A stretch of DNA of 64,000 nt, taken from the NCBI RefSeq assembly GCF_004124275.1, contig NZ_CP027218.1, forward strand, positions 5,713,001-5,777,000. Direction: 5' to 3'. The notes under the pieces are model-generated. The model saw nothing but the letters and a program-made list of their open reading frames with translations, had not been told where the DNA came from and did not search any database. The DNA comes from Pseudomonas sp. DTU12.3 (GTDB lineage Bacteria; Pseudomonadota; Gammaproteobacteria; Pseudomonadales; Pseudomonadaceae). Shown here in pieces: positions 42,009-51,258 of the stretch. Each line of letters opens with the position of its first letter. Position 1 is the first letter of the stretch. The position numbers were made by a program, and so were the translations under genes.

Positions 42009-42365
42009 TTACTTGCGGATCGGCTTACGCGGACCTTTACGGGTACGCGCGTTAGTCTTGGTACGCTGACCGCGTACTGGAAGACCACGACGATGACGCA
42101 GACCACGGTAGCAACCGAGGTCCATCAAACGCTTGATTTTCATGTTGATTTCGCGACGCAGGTCACCTTCAGTGGTGAACTTCGCCACTTCGCCACGCAA
42201 TTGCTCAATCTGCTCGTCGCTCAGATCTTTGATCTTTGCGGCTGGGTTTACCCCAGTCTCTGCGCAAATTTTCTGCGCAGTAGTGCGACCAACACCATAG
42301 ATGTAGGTCAGCGAGATAACAGTGTGCTTGTTATCTGGAATGTTAACGCCTGCAATACGGGCCAT
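42009..42365 (-). CDS. rpsM: 30S ribosomal protein S13
   Basis: S13 sits in the head of the small subunit and touches the P-site tRNA and L5. The 118-residue protein begins MARIAGVNIPDNKHTVISLTYIYGVG and ends in the basic tail RKGPRKPIRK. It is the first gene of the alpha operon, about 53 nt after a strong predicted promoter start. Confidence 0.98.
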   Translation of the reverse strand: MARIAGVNIPDNKHTVISLTYIYGVGRTTAQKICAETGVNPAAKIKDLSDEQIEQLRGEVAKFTTEGDLRREINMKIKRLMDLGCYRGLRHRRGLPVRGQRTKTNARTRKGPRKPIRK

Positions 42366-42424
42366 TCAGTGGGACTCCAATTGACAGCTACCTACGCCCC
42401 GGAAGCCAAGAAATAGGGCGCGAG

Positions 42425-42453
42425 ATAATATCGCTGTAATAACAAATAATCAA
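42425..42453 (-). promoter_or_regulatory. Alpha operon promoter
   Basis: On the minus strand TTGATT (42448-42453) and TATTAT (42425-42430) are exactly 17 bp apart. This gives a start near 42418 and a leader of about 53 nt before rpsM. The spacing and hexamers make it a good sigma-70-type promoter. It immediately follows a strong hairpin. Confidence 0.7.
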
Positions 42454-42477
42454 CCCGGCAGCGCACTAGCTGCCGGG
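42454..42477 (-). terminator. Hairpin between rpmJ and rpsM
   Basis: CCCGGCAGC and GCTGCCGGG pair perfectly around six bases; the minus strand continues TTGATTATTTGTTATT. It could end or reduce spc-operon transcription just before the alpha promoter, but the U-run is broken, so some read-through is likely. Confidence 0.6.
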
Positions 42478-42494
42478 CTTCAAGCGGATCACAC

Positions 42495-42611
42495 TCAGCC
42501 TTGGCGCTGTTTGTGACGCGGTTCCGCGCTGCAAATTACTCGAACAACACCTTCGCGGCGAATAATCTTGCAGTTACGGCACAGCTTTTTCACCGATGCA
42601 CGAACTTTCAT
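42495..42611 (-). CDS. rpmJ: 50S ribosomal protein L36 (zinc-binding form)
   Basis: This 38-residue protein ([20 protein letters not shown]...) keeps the zinc ribbon Cys11, Cys14, Cys27 and a His near 32, so it is the zinc-containing paralogue. Many pseudomonads carry a second, zinc-free copy elsewhere that replaces it when zinc is scarce. It lies 27 bp after secY, at the end of the spc operon. Confidence 0.96.
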
Positions 42612-42638
42612 CACCAACTCCTCGAACCTTATGGGTAC

Positions 42639-43967
42639 TCAGCGCAACATGCCGCTGCCGTAACCCTTCAGGTTGGCTTTCTTCATCAGGGATTCGTACT
42701 GGTGCGAAACGAGGTGCGATTGTACTTGGGACATGAAGTCCATCACAACCACGACCACGATCAGCAACGAGGTCCCGCCAAGGTAGAACGGAACGTTTGC
42801 TGCAACCACCAGGAACTGGGGCAACAGGCACACGGCCGTCATGTAAAGAGCACCGAACATGGTCAAGCGAGTCAGAACGCCATCAATGTAGCGCGCAGAC
42901 TGCTCACCTGGACGGATGCCCGGAATAAAGGCACCGGACTTCTTCAGGTTTTCCGCTACGTCTTTCGGATTGAACATCAACGCCGTATAGAAGAAGCAGA
43001 AGAAAATAATCCCTGCACTAAACAGCAGAATATTCAACGGCTGACCAGGAGCGATCGACTGCGAGATGTCCTGCAACCAGCCCATACCTTCAGACTGACC
43101 AAACCAGGCACCCAGCGAAGCCGGGAACAGCAAAATGCTGCTCGCGAAAATAGCTGGAATAACACCAGCCATGTTCACTTTCAGCGGCAAGTGGCTTGTC
43201 TGCGCAGCAAAAACCTTACGGCCCTGCTGACGCTTGGCGTAGTGAACAGCGATACGACGCTGACCACGCTCAATGAACACCACAAAACCGATAATCGCTA
43301 CTGCCAGCAAACCGATGGCAACCAGGGCGAAGATGTTGATATCACCCTGACGTGCAGACTCGAAAGACTGCCCGATTGCTCTCGGAAGACCGGCGACGAT
43401 ACCCGAAAAAATCAACATCGAGATACCGTTACCTACACCACGCTCAGTAATCTGCTCACCCAGCCACATCATGAACATCGCACCAGCCACAAAAGTGGAT
43501 ACCGCGACGAAATGGAAGCCAAAGTCACCAGTGAACGCAACGCCCTGCCCCGCCAGACCAATGGACATGCCAATAGCCTGAACGAGAGCGAGGACGACGG
43601 TGCCGTAGCGGGTGTACTGGCTGATCTTGCGACGGCCAGCTTCACCTTCCTTCTTCAACTGCTCCAGCTGCGGGCTGACGGCGGTCATCAGTTGCATGAT
43701 GATCGATGCCGAAATGTACGGCATGATCCCCAGTGCAAAGATGCTCATCCGTTCCAGCGCGCCGCCGGAGAACATGTTGAACAAGCTAAGAATGGTCCCC
43801 TCATTCTGTCGAAACAGGTCTGCGAGTCGGTCCGGGTTGATACCTGGAACCGGGATGTGTGCGCCTATTCGGTAGACGATAATCGCCAGGAACAGAAAAC
43901 GCAGACGAGCCCAGAGTTCAGACATACCGCCTTTGCCGAGCGCAGAGAGAGCACCTTGCTTAGCCAT
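42639..43967 (-). CDS. secY: Protein translocase subunit SecY
   Basis: SecY forms the channel through which proteins cross or enter the inner membrane. The 442-residue protein has ten transmembrane helices. Typical segments are LGIMPYISASIIMQL and NVAGVIPAIFASSIL-type KVNMAGVIPAIFAS. The cytosolic-loop segment KSGAFIPGIRPGEQSARYID, which contacts the ribosome and SecA, is also present. Its ATG directly abuts the rplO stop. Confidence 0.97.
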   Translation of the reverse strand: MAKQGALSALGKGGMSELWARLRFLFLAIIVYRIGAHIPVPGINPDRLADLFRQNEGTILSLFNMFSGGALERMSIFALGIMPYISASIIMQLMTAVSPQLEQLKKEGEAGRRKISQYTRYGTVVLALVQAIGMSIGLAGQGVAFTGDFGFHFVAVSTFVAGAMFMMWLGEQITERGVGNGISMLIFSGIVAGLPRAIGQSFESARQGDINIFALVAIGLLAVAIIGFVVFIERGQRRIAVHYAKRQQGRKVFAAQTSHLPLKVNMAGVIPAIFASSILLFPASLGAWFGQSEGMGWLQDISQSIAPGQPLNILLFSAGIIFFCFFYTALMFNPKDVAENLKKSGAFIPGIRPGEQSARYIDGVLTRLTMFGALYMTAVCLLPQFLVVAANVPFYLGGTSLLIVVVVVMDFMSQVQSHLVSHQYESLMKKANLKGYGSGMLR

Positions 43968-44405
43968 TTATTCCTCGAACTTGCCGCCAGCTGCTTCGAT
44001 AGCCGCACGCGCACCTTTGGTGGCGCCGATTCCCTTGCCGATAGTGACAGCGCGAGTCACTTCACCGGACAGCATGATTTTCACACGCTGTACGTTGACG
44101 TTGATCACGTTGGCATCTTTCAGGGACTGCACGGTGACGATGTCGCCTTCCACTTTAGCCAGCTCGGACAAACGCACTTCTGCGCGATCCATGGCTTTCA
44201 GGGAAACGAAACCGAACTTCGGCAGGCGACGATGCAGCGGCTGTTGACCGCCTTCAAAGCCTGGAGCAATGGTGCCACCGGAGCGGGAGGTCTGACCTTT
44301 GTGGCCACGGCCACCAGTCTTACCCAAACCGCTACCGATACCACGGCCCGGACGATGCTTTTCGCGACGGGAACCCGGCGCTGGACTCAGATCATTGAGT
44401 TTCAT
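43968..44405 (-). CDS. rplO: 50S ribosomal protein L15
   Basis: The 145-residue protein begins MKLNDLSPAPGSRREKHRPGRG. The long glycine/arginine-rich extension (GSGLGKTGGRGHKGQTSRSG) that threads into 23S rRNA follows. It directly precedes secY with no gap, consistent with translational coupling. Confidence 0.97.
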   Translation of the reverse strand: MKLNDLSPAPGSRREKHRPGRGIGSGLGKTGGRGHKGQTSRSGGTIAPGFEGGQQPLHRRLPKFGFVSLKAMDRAEVRLSELAKVEGDIVTVQSLKDANVINVNVQRVKIMLSGEVTRAVTIGKGIGATKGARAAIEAAGGKFEE

Positions 44406-44408
44406 CGA

Positions 44409-44585
44409 TTAACCCTCGACACGCAGCATGTAGTAAGCCTTGTTGATCATCCCGCGATTCTCGGGAGTATCCTGGACTTCTACAGTGTGACCGATGCGAC
44501 GCAGACCCAGACCCTTAACGCACAATTTGTGGTTAGGGATGCGGCCGGTCATGCTTTTGATCAGCGTTACTTTAACGGTAGCCAT
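44409..44585 (-). CDS. rpmD: 50S ribosomal protein L30
   Basis: This 58-residue gene encodes [20 protein letters not shown]...[16 protein letters not shown], the full L30 fold. It is placed between rpsE (2-bp gap) and rplO (3-bp gap), as in nearly all gammaproteobacteria. Confidence 0.97.
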
Positions 44586-44587
44586 GA

Positions 44588-45088
44588 TCAGAAGATCTCC
44601 TTGACAGTCAGACCACGCTTCGCAGCGATGGACTCAGGAGATTGCATGGCTTTCAGACCTTTGAAAGTGGCGTGAACCACGTTTACCGGGTTAGTCGAGC
44701 CGTAGCACTTGGCCAGAACGTTCTGAACGCCAGCAACTTCGAGGACAGCACGCATAGCGCCGCCAGCGATGATACCGGTACCTTCAGAAGCAGGCTGCAT
44801 GTACACCTTCGAAGCGCCGTGACCGGACTTCATTGCGTACTGCAGAGTTGTGCCGTTCAGGTCAACTTGAATCATGTTGCGGCGAGCAGCTTCCATTGCC
44901 TTCTGGATCGCAGCAGGCACTTCACGTGACTTGCCACGGCCGAAGCCAACACGCCCTTTACCATCACCAACCACGGTCAACGCGGTGAAAGTGAAGATAC
45001 GGCCGCCTTTAACGGTTTTGGCTACGCGGTTAACTTGAACCAGCTTCTCAATGTAGCCTTCGTCGCGCTTTTGGTCGTTATTTGACAT
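44588..45088 (-). CDS. rpsE: 30S ribosomal protein S5
   Basis: S5 helps keep decoding accurate at the mRNA entry site. The 166-residue protein has the S5 double-stranded-RNA-binding-like N-terminal domain ([35 protein letters not shown]) and a C-terminal S5 domain (about 80-160). It is in the spc operon, 3 bp after rplR. Confidence 0.98.
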
Positions 45089-45091
45089 AAC

Positions 45092-45442
45092 TTAGAACTC
45101 CAGCCCAGCTTCACGAGCAGCATCAGCCAGCGCTTTAACGCGGCCGTGGTACTTGAAGCCAGAGCGGTCGAAAGCCACTTGCGAGACGCCAGCGGCCTTA
45201 GCACGCGTAGCGACCAGCTGGCCAACCTTTGTGGCCGCGTCGATGTTGCCAGTGGCGCCATCACGCAGTTCTTTATCCAAAGTCGAGGCACTTGCCAGGA
45301 CTTTGTTGCCGTCGGCCGAGATGACCTGGGCGTAGATGTGCTGCGACGAGCGGAACACGCAGAGACGCACGACTTCTAGTTCGTGCATTTTCAGGCGTGC
45401 TTTGCGAGCGCGACGCAGTCGAGTAACTTTTTTGTCGGTCAT
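45092..45442 (-). CDS. rplR: 50S ribosomal protein L18
   Basis: L18 binds 5S rRNA together with L5 and L25. The 116-residue protein starts with MTDKKVTRLRRARKARLKMHE and ends FDRSGFKYHGRVKALADAAREAGLEF, both family hallmarks. Confidence 0.98.
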   Translation of the reverse strand: MTDKKVTRLRRARKARLKMHELEVVRLCVFRSSQHIYAQVISADGNKVLASASTLDKELRDGATGNIDAATKVGQLVATRAKAAGVSQVAFDRSGFKYHGRVKALADAAREAGLEF

Positions 45443-45452
45443 TTGCTATGCC

Positions 45453-45986
45453 CTACTTCTTCTTGGCTTCTTTACGACGGACGACTTCGTCCGCGTAGCG
45501 CACACCTTTGCCTTTGTACGGCTCTGGTGGACGGAAGTCGCGGATCTCAGCGGCCACTTGACCTACCAGCTGCTTATCGATGCCCTTGATCAGGATATCG
45601 GTCTGGCTAGGAGTCTCAGCGGTGATGCCTTCCGGCAGTTCGTAATCCACTGGGTGCGAGAAGCCAAGGGCAAGGTTCAGAACCGTGCCTTTTGCTTGCG
45701 CTTTGTAACCAACACCGACCAGCTGGAGCTTACGCTCGAAGCCTTGGCTTACGCCTTGGACCATGTTGTTTACCAACGCACGCGTGGTACCGGCCATTGC
45801 GCGAGTTTGTTGATCGCCATTGCGAGCAGCGAAACGCAGCTCACCAGCTTCTTCAACGATCTCAACGGACGAATGGATGTTCAGTTCGAGAGTGCCCTTG
45901 GCACCCTTCACCGAAAGCTGTTGGCCTGCGAATTTTACTTCGACACCGGCTGGCAGCTTAACGGGGTTCTTAGCGACGCGAGACAT
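45453..45986 (-). CDS. rplF: 50S ribosomal protein L6
   Basis: The 177-residue protein has two similar alpha/beta halves and the conserved C-terminal FRPPEPYKGKGVRYADEVVRRKE segment. L6 lies near the GTPase-associated centre of the ribosome. It is located between rpsH and rplR. Confidence 0.98.
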   Translation of the reverse strand: MSRVAKNPVKLPAGVEVKFAGQQLSVKGAKGTLELNIHSSVEIVEEAGELRFAARNGDQQTRAMAGTTRALVNNMVQGVSQGFERKLQLVGVGYKAQAKGTVLNLALGFSHPVDYELPEGITAETPSQTDILIKGIDKQLVGQVAAEIRDFRPPEPYKGKGVRYADEVVRRKEAKKK

Positions 45987-45998
45987 GCTTATCCCCCC

Positions 45999-46391
45999 TT
46001 AGAACACAGTGCAAAGAACTTCGCCGCCGACACCGGCAGCGCGCGCAGCACGATCCGTCATCACACCTTTGTTGGTGGAGACGATAGACACGCCAAGACC
46101 GCCACGAACTTTCGGCAGATCTTCAACGGACTTGTACTGACGCAGGCCTGGACGACTAACGCGCTTCACTTCTTCGATAACCGGACGGCCTTCGAAGTAC
46201 TTCAGCTCGATGGACAACGACGGCTTAGCGTCGGTGGTGATCTGAAAATCCGCGATGTAACCTTCGTCCTTCAGGACTTTTGCTACAGCCACCTTCAACG
46301 TGGAAGACGGCATGCTTACGACAGACTTTTCAGCCATCTGGGCATTACGGATTCGAGTTAGCATGTCCGCTAACGGGTCCTGCATACTCAT
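45999..46391 (-). CDS. rpsH: 30S ribosomal protein S8
   Basis: S8 binds the central domain of 16S rRNA and in E. coli represses the spc operon by binding mRNA near rplE. The 130-residue protein begins MSMQDPLADMLTRIRNAQ and ends GLGVSIVSTNKGVMTDRAARAAGVGGEVLCTVF, the RNA-binding part. Confidence 0.98.
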   Translation of the reverse strand: MSMQDPLADMLTRIRNAQMAEKSVVSMPSSTLKVAVAKVLKDEGYIADFQITTDAKPSLSIELKYFEGRPVIEEVKRVSRPGLRQYKSVEDLPKVRGGLGVSIVSTNKGVMTDRAARAAGVGGEVLCTVF

Positions 46392-46600
46392 GGGCTAGAC
46401 GCTCCTAATACAGAAAAATTAGCCTTGCGGCTACTACTTGTCGCCGAGAACTTCCGGGCATGAAAAACACGGGCTCAGGCGAGCCGGTCATTCTAGACAC
46501 ACCCCAGAAATGAATCAAGCCCCAAAAGGGGCTTGATTCAGATTCAAGGCCACCGATGGTCAGGTTCTTGCGAACCCGAACATCGAGACTTTGACAGCAA

Positions 46601-46906
46601 TTACCAGCTGGCTTTAACCAGACCTGGTACGTCACCACGCATTGCAGCTTCACGCAGCTTGTTACGGCCAAGGCCGAACTTGCGGTAAACGCCGTGCGGA
46701 CGACCAGTCAGGCGGCAACGGTTACGCATGCGCGCAGCGCTTGCGTCACGTGGTTGCTTCTGCAGAGCTACGGTAGCTTCCCAACGTGCTTCTGGACTTG
46801 CGTTCAGATCAACGATGATAGCTTTCAGCGCTGCACGCTTGGTGGCGTACTTGGCAACAGTGAGCTGACGCTTCAGCTCACGGTTTTTCATGCTCTTCTT
46901 GGCCAT
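46601..46906 (-). CDS. rpsN: 30S ribosomal protein S14 (zinc-independent form)
   Basis: The 101-residue S14 starts at MAKKSMKNRELKRQLTVAKY; the open frame extends 22 codons further upstream, but the family start is clear. It is the long form without the two CxxC pairs, so it needs no zinc. A 209-bp gap to rpsH downstream contains a hairpin (CAAGCCCC/GGGGCTTG near 46516-46534) that might be a partial terminator or processing site. Confidence 0.96.
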   Translation of the reverse strand: MAKKSMKNRELKRQLTVAKYATKRAALKAIIVDLNASPEARWEATVALQKQPRDASAARMRNRCRLTGRPHGVYRKFGLGRNKLREAAMRGDVPGLVKASW

Positions 46907-46919
46907 TTTCCTACTCCAA

Positions 46920-47459
46920 TCAGTTGCGGAACGGGAATTTGAAAGCACGCAGCAGAGCGCGGCCTTCATCATCGTTCTTGGCAGTGGTGGTCAGGGTAAT
47001 GTCCAGACCGCGGAGAGCATCGATCTTGTCGTAGTCGATTTCCGGGAAAATGATCTGCTCTTTCACGCCCATGCTGTAGTTACCACGACCATCGAAGGAC
47101 TTGGCATTCAGGCCGCGGAAGTCGCGAACCCGAGGCAGGGAGATCGACAGCAGACGATCCAGGAACTCATACATACGCTCACGGCGCAGAGTCACTTTGA
47201 CGCCGATCGGCCATCCTTCACGGACTTTAAAGCCAGCGATGGATTTACGAGCGTAGGTCACGACGACTTTTTGGCCGGTGATCTTTTCCAGGTCAGCAAC
47301 AGCATGCTCGATGACTTTCTTGTCACCAACAGCTTCGCCCAGACCCATGTTCAGGGTGATCTTTGTAACGCGTGGAACTTCCATCACGTTCGAAAGCTTA
47401 AGTTCTTCCTTAAGCTTCGGTGCGATTTCCTTCCAGTAAATCTCTTTTAGTCGTGCCAT
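46920..47459 (-). CDS. rplE: 50S ribosomal protein L5
   Basis: The 179-residue L5 binds 5S rRNA and bridges to S13 in the small subunit. The start MARLKEIYWKEIAPKLKEEL and the core PRVTKITLNMGLGEAVGDKK are diagnostic. It is between rplX and rpsN. Confidence 0.98.
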   Translation of the reverse strand: MARLKEIYWKEIAPKLKEELKLSNVMEVPRVTKITLNMGLGEAVGDKKVIEHAVADLEKITGQKVVVTYARKSIAGFKVREGWPIGVKVTLRRERMYEFLDRLLSISLPRVRDFRGLNAKSFDGRGNYSMGVKEQIIFPEIDYDKIDALRGLDITLTTTAKNDDEGRALLRAFKFPFRN

Positions 47460-47479
47460 GGTCTTCTACCTAGCAGTGT

Positions 47480-47794
47480 TCAAGCATCAACCGCTTTTTG
47501 GGTCGACTTGAAGACACGAATTTTCTTGCCGTCTTCTACTTTGAAACCAACGCGGTCAGCCTTGTTGGTTTCGCCGTTGAAAATGGCGACGTTAGAAGCG
47601 TCCAGTGGAGCTTCTTTTTCGACGATACCGCCTTGTACGCCCGACATCGGGTTAGGCTTGGTATGACGCTTGACCAGGTTCAGACCGCCAATAACCAAAC
47701 GGTTATTAGCAAGAACCTTAAGCACCTTACCGCGCTTACCTTTGTCTTTGCCGGCGATCACGATGATCTCGTCGTCACGACGAATCTTTTGCAT
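47480..47794 (-). CDS. rplX: 50S ribosomal protein L24
   Basis: The 104-residue protein carries a KOW motif (DEIIVIAGKDKGKRGKVLKVL) at about residues 7-27 and is one of two assembly-starting proteins of the large subunit. It follows rplN by 11 bp. Confidence 0.98.
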   Translation of the reverse strand: MQKIRRDDEIIVIAGKDKGKRGKVLKVLANNRLVIGGLNLVKRHTKPNPMSGVQGGIVEKEAPLDASNVAIFNGETNKADRVGFKVEDGKKIRVFKSTQKAVDA

Positions 47795-47805
47795 GTCGGA
47801 TCTCC

Positions 47806-48174
47806 TTACAGCACTTCTGGGGCGAGCGAGACGATCTTCATGAACTTCTCAGTACGAAGTTCACGGGTCACTGGCCCAAAGATACGGGTGCCGATCGGCT
47901 CTTGCTTGTTGTTCAGAAGAACAGCAGCGTTGCCATCAAAGCGGATAATGGAGCCATCAGCACGACGTACGCCGTGACGAGTGCGGACTACAACAGCAGT
48001 CATCACTTGGCCTTTTTTCACTTTACCGCGAGGAATTGCTTCCTTCACGGTAACTTTGATGATGTCACCGATACCAGCGTAACGACGATGGGAGCCACCC
48101 AGCACCTTGATGCACATAACACGGCGAGCGCCGCTGTTATCGGCCACATCGAGCATGGATTGAGTCTGAATCAT
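47806..48174 (-). CDS. rplN: 50S ribosomal protein L14
   Basis: The 122-residue beta-barrel protein starts MIQTQSMLDVADNSGARRVMCIKVLGG. In E. coli it is the first gene of the spc operon. Here only 23 bp separate it from rpsQ and I see no promoter, so S10 and spc genes are probably one transcript. Confidence 0.98.
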   Translation of the reverse strand: MIQTQSMLDVADNSGARRVMCIKVLGGSHRRYAGIGDIIKVTVKEAIPRGKVKKGQVMTAVVVRTRHGVRRADGSIIRFDGNAAVLLNNKQEPIGTRIFGPVTRELRTEKFMKIVSLAPEVL

Positions 48175-48197
48175 ATAATTTCTCCGACCCCTAGTCC

Positions 48198-48464
48198 TTA
48201 GACTTCCACAGCGCGTTCGAGAACATCAACCAGCGCCCAAGACTTGGTCTTGGCCAAAGGACGAGTTTCACGAATAGTGACTTTGTCGCCGATGTGGCAC
48301 TGATTGGTTTCGTCGTGCGCGTGCAGCTTAGTCGAACGCTTAACGTATTTACCGTAGATCGGGTGCTTAACGCGACGCTCGATCAGTACGGTGATGGTTT
48401 TGTCCATCTTGTCGCTGACAACACGGCCAGTCAGCGTACGGACAGTTTTTTCGGCTTCAGCCAT
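48198..48464 (-). CDS. rpsQ: 30S ribosomal protein S17
   Basis: The 88-residue OB-fold protein has RTLTGRVVSDKMDKTITVLIERRVKHPIYGKYVKRSTKLHAHDE, typical of S17. It is located between rpmC (2-bp gap) and rplN. Confidence 0.98.
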   Translation of the reverse strand: MAEAEKTVRTLTGRVVSDKMDKTITVLIERRVKHPIYGKYVKRSTKLHAHDETNQCHIGDKVTIRETRPLAKTKSWALVDVLERAVEV

Positions 48465-48466
48465 GA

Positions 48467-48658
48467 TTACTTACCTGCCTGCTGGTTGAGCACAGTCTTC
48501 ACGCGAGCGATGTCACGCTTAACTTGCGAGAGCAGATGAGACTGCCCCAACTGGCCAGTTGCTTTCTGCATACGCAGATTGAACTGGTCGCGCAGCAAGC
48601 CGAGCAGTTGCTCGTTCAGCTGCTGTGCGGATTTTTCACGAAGTTCATTCGCTTTCAT
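48467..48658 (-). CDS. rpmC: 50S ribosomal protein L29
   Basis: The 63-residue two-helix protein begins [22 protein letters not shown]. The ATG (48656-48658) shares one base with the rplP stop (TGATG), so ribosomes can restart directly. L29 lies near the tunnel exit. Confidence 0.97.
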
Positions 48659-49071
48659 CACATCACCGTCCGTTTAACAAAGGCGGTGGCGAGCGGCAGC
48701 TTTGCAGCAGCCAGGGCAAAAGCCTCACGCGCCAGCTCTTCAGAAACACCCTCGATTTCATACAGGACTTTGCCTGGCTGAATCTGGGCAACCCAGTACT
48801 CCACACTACCCTTACCTTTACCCATACGAACTTCGAGGGGCTTTTTGGAAATAGGTTTGTCCGGGAATACACGGATCCAGATCTTGCCGCCACGTTTAAC
48901 GTGACGGGTCAGTGCACGACGCGCTGACTCGATCTGACGAGCGGTGAGACGACCACGAGCTACAGACTTCAGCGCGAACTCGCCGAAGCTGACTTTGCTA
49001 CCGCGCTGAGCCAGACCACGGTTGTGGCCTGTCATCTGCTTGCGGAACTTCGTACGCTTAGGTTGCAACAT
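48658..49071 (-). CDS. rplP: 50S ribosomal protein L16
   Basis: The 137-residue protein begins [24 protein letters not shown] and contains [35 protein letters not shown]16 supports tRNA placement at the A and P sites. The Arg in the GRGK-type loop modified by RoxA in E. coli would lie in MGKGKGS. Confidence 0.98.
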
Positions 49072-49083
49072 TTGGCGTACCCC

Positions 49084-49770
49084 TTACTTAGCAGCTTTTT
49101 TACGAGGCGCTGGTGCTTGTGGTTTCAGCTCTTCTTGGCGACCACCAATTACTTCGCCTTTGAAGATCCAAACCTTTACACCGATCACACCGTAAGTGGT
49201 GTGAGCTTCGTAGTTGGCATAGTCGATGTCGGCACGCAGGGTGTGCAATGGCACACGACCTTCGCGATACCATTCAGTACGTGCGATTTCAGCACCGCCG
49301 AGACGACCGCTCACTTGGATTTTGATGCCTTTGGCACCAATGCGCATGGCGTTCTGAACGGCGCGCTTCATAGCGCGACGGAACATTACACGACGCTCCA
49401 GCTGCTGAGCTACGCTCTGCGCAACCAGCATACCGTCGAGTTCCGGCTTGCGGATCTCTTCGATATTGATGTGCACAGGCACACCCATTTGCTTGGTCAG
49501 GTCCTGACGCAGTTTCTCAACATCTTCACCTTTCTTCCCGATAACGATACCTGGACGAGCGGTGTGGATGGTGATACGTGCAGTTTGGGCCGGACGATGG
49601 ATATCGATACGGCTTACGGACGCGCTTTTTAGTTTGTCTTGGAGATACTCACGCACTTTCAGATCTGCGAACAAGTAGTCCGCATAAGTCCGACCGTCTG
49701 CGTACCAGACGGAGGTGTGCTCCTTGACGATTCCCAGGCGAATGCCAATGGGATGTACTTTCTGACCCAT
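49084..49770 (-). CDS. rpsC: 30S ribosomal protein S3
   Basis: S3 forms part of the mRNA entry channel and has helicase-like activity there. The 228-residue protein starts at [20 protein letters not shown] (49770); the open frame upstream overlaps rplV and is not used. It includes a KH domain (about 39-110) with [10 protein letters not shown]. Confidence 0.97.
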
Positions 49771-49783
49771 CTCTTCGACTCCG

Positions 49784-50116
49784 TTACTTGTCAGCAACCT
49801 TGACAGTGATATGGCAAGACCGCTTGACGATGCGATCAGCACGGCCTTTGGCACGTGGCATGATGCGCTTCAGCGAACGCCCTTCGTTGACGAAAACGGT
49901 GCTGACTTTAAGGTCATCAACGTCTGCGCCTTCGTTATGCTCGGCGTTGGCTACGGCCGACTCCAGCACTTTCTTCATGATCTCGGCGGCTTTCTTACTG
50001 CTGAAAGCCAACAAGTTGAGCGCTTCGCCCACCTTCTTCCCGCGGATCTGGTCGGCGACCAAGCGGGCTTTCTGGGCGGAGATTCGAGCGCCCGACAACT
50101 TAGCGGCTACTTCCAT
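49784..50116 (-). CDS. rplV: 50S ribosomal protein L22
   Basis: The 110-residue protein begins [26 protein letters not shown]. Its long beta hairpin ([20 protein letters not shown]) lines the exit tunnel; deletions there give macrolide resistance, and none is seen here. Confidence 0.98.
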
Positions 50117-50127
50117 TTCCTAACCCC

Positions 50128-50403
50128 TTAACGCTTGGCTTTCTTGTCAGCCACGTGCCCACGATATGTGCGGGTACCGGCGAACTCGCCCAGTTTATGG
50201 CCGACCATGTCTTCGTTCACGAGAACTGGGACGTGCTGACGACCGTTATGTACGGCGATGGTCAGACCGACCATCTGTGGCAGGATCATCGAACGACGCG
50301 ACCAAGTCTTAATTGGTTTGCGATCGTTCTTTTCCGCCGCCACTTCGATCTTCTTCAGTAGGTGAAGATCAATAAAAGGACCTTTTTTCAGAGAACGTGG
50401 CAC
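50128..50403 (-). CDS. rpsS: 30S ribosomal protein S19
   Basis: The 91-residue protein MPRSLKKGPFIDLHLLKKIE...SRRSMILPQMVGLTIAVHNGRQHVPV...YRGHVADKKAKR matches S19, a head protein that pairs with S13. It lies between rplB and rplV. Confidence 0.98.
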   Translation of the reverse strand: MPRSLKKGPFIDLHLLKKIEVAAEKNDRKPIKTWSRRSMILPQMVGLTIAVHNGRQHVPVLVNEDMVGHKLGEFAGTRTYRGHVADKKAKR

Positions 50404-50419
50404 TGTCGTATCCCTCTAT

Positions 50420-51244
50420 TTACTTGCGACGACGGACGATCATTTTGTCGGTACGCTTATTACCACGAGTCTTCGCGCCCTTAGTCGGGAAGCCCCATGG
50501 CGATACCGGATGACGACCACCAGAGGTACGACCTTCACCACCACCATGCGGGTGGTCAACCGGGTTCATGGCAACACCACGAACGGTTGGGCGAACGCCA
50601 CGCCAGCGTTTGGCACCAGCTTTACCCAGCGAACGCAGGCTGTGCTCGGAGTTCGAGACTTCGCCCAGGGTCGCACGGCATTCAGCCAGGACTTTACGCA
50701 TTTCACCGGAACGCAGACGCAGGGTAACGTACACGCCTTCACGAGCGATCAGCTGAGCCGAAGCACCAGCGGAACGAGCGATCTGTGCGCCTTTACCTGG
50801 CTTCAGTTCGATGCCGTGTACGGTAGAACCGACTGGAATGTTGCGCAGTTGCAGAGCGTTGCCTGGCTTGATTGGAGCCAGAGCGCCTGCGATCAGCTGG
50901 TCGCCAGCACTCACGCCTTTAGGGGCGATGATGTAGCGGCGCTCGCCGTCTGCGTAGCAGAGCAGTGCGATGTGAGCAGTACGGTTTGGATCGTATTCAA
51001 TACGCTCGACAGTGGCGACGATGCCATCTTTGTCGTTGCGACGGAAATCGACCATACGATAATGCTGCTTATGACCACCACCGATGTGACGCGTGGTAAT
51101 ACGGCCATTGTTGTTACGACCACCAGTCTTCGATTTTTTCTCGAGCAGCGGTGCGTGAGGAGCGCCTTTATGCAGCTCCTGGTTGACCACCTTGACCACA
51201 AAACGGCGGCCAGGGGAAGTCGGTTTGCATTTAACGATTGCCAT
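50420..51244 (-). CDS. rplB: 50S ribosomal protein L2
   Basis: L2 is the main protein near the peptidyl-transferase centre. The 274-residue protein has MAIVKCKPTSPGRRFVVKVV at the start. The highly conserved C-terminal region VRGVAMNPVDHPHGGGEGR includes the His that lies closest to the catalytic site. Confidence 0.98.
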   Translation of the reverse strand: MAIVKCKPTSPGRRFVVKVVNQELHKGAPHAPLLEKKSKTGGRNNNGRITTRHIGGGHKQHYRMVDFRRNDKDGIVATVERIEYDPNRTAHIALLCYADGERRYIIAPKGVSAGDQLIAGALAPIKPGNALQLRNIPVGSTVHGIELKPGKGAQIARSAGASAQLIAREGVYVTLRLRSGEMRKVLAECRATLGEVSNSEHSLRSLGKAGAKRWRGVRPTVRGVAMNPVDHPHGGGEGRTSGGRHPVSPWGFPTKGAKTRGNKRTDKMIVRRRK

Positions 51245-51258
51245 GATGCACCCCTTCC

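Noticed and set aside
42501..44675. A 724-codon plus-strand frame opposite rpmJ, secY, rplO and rpmD.
   Set aside because: Same reasoning: antisense to a conserved ribosomal operon, low-complexity His/Thr/Gln-rich product.
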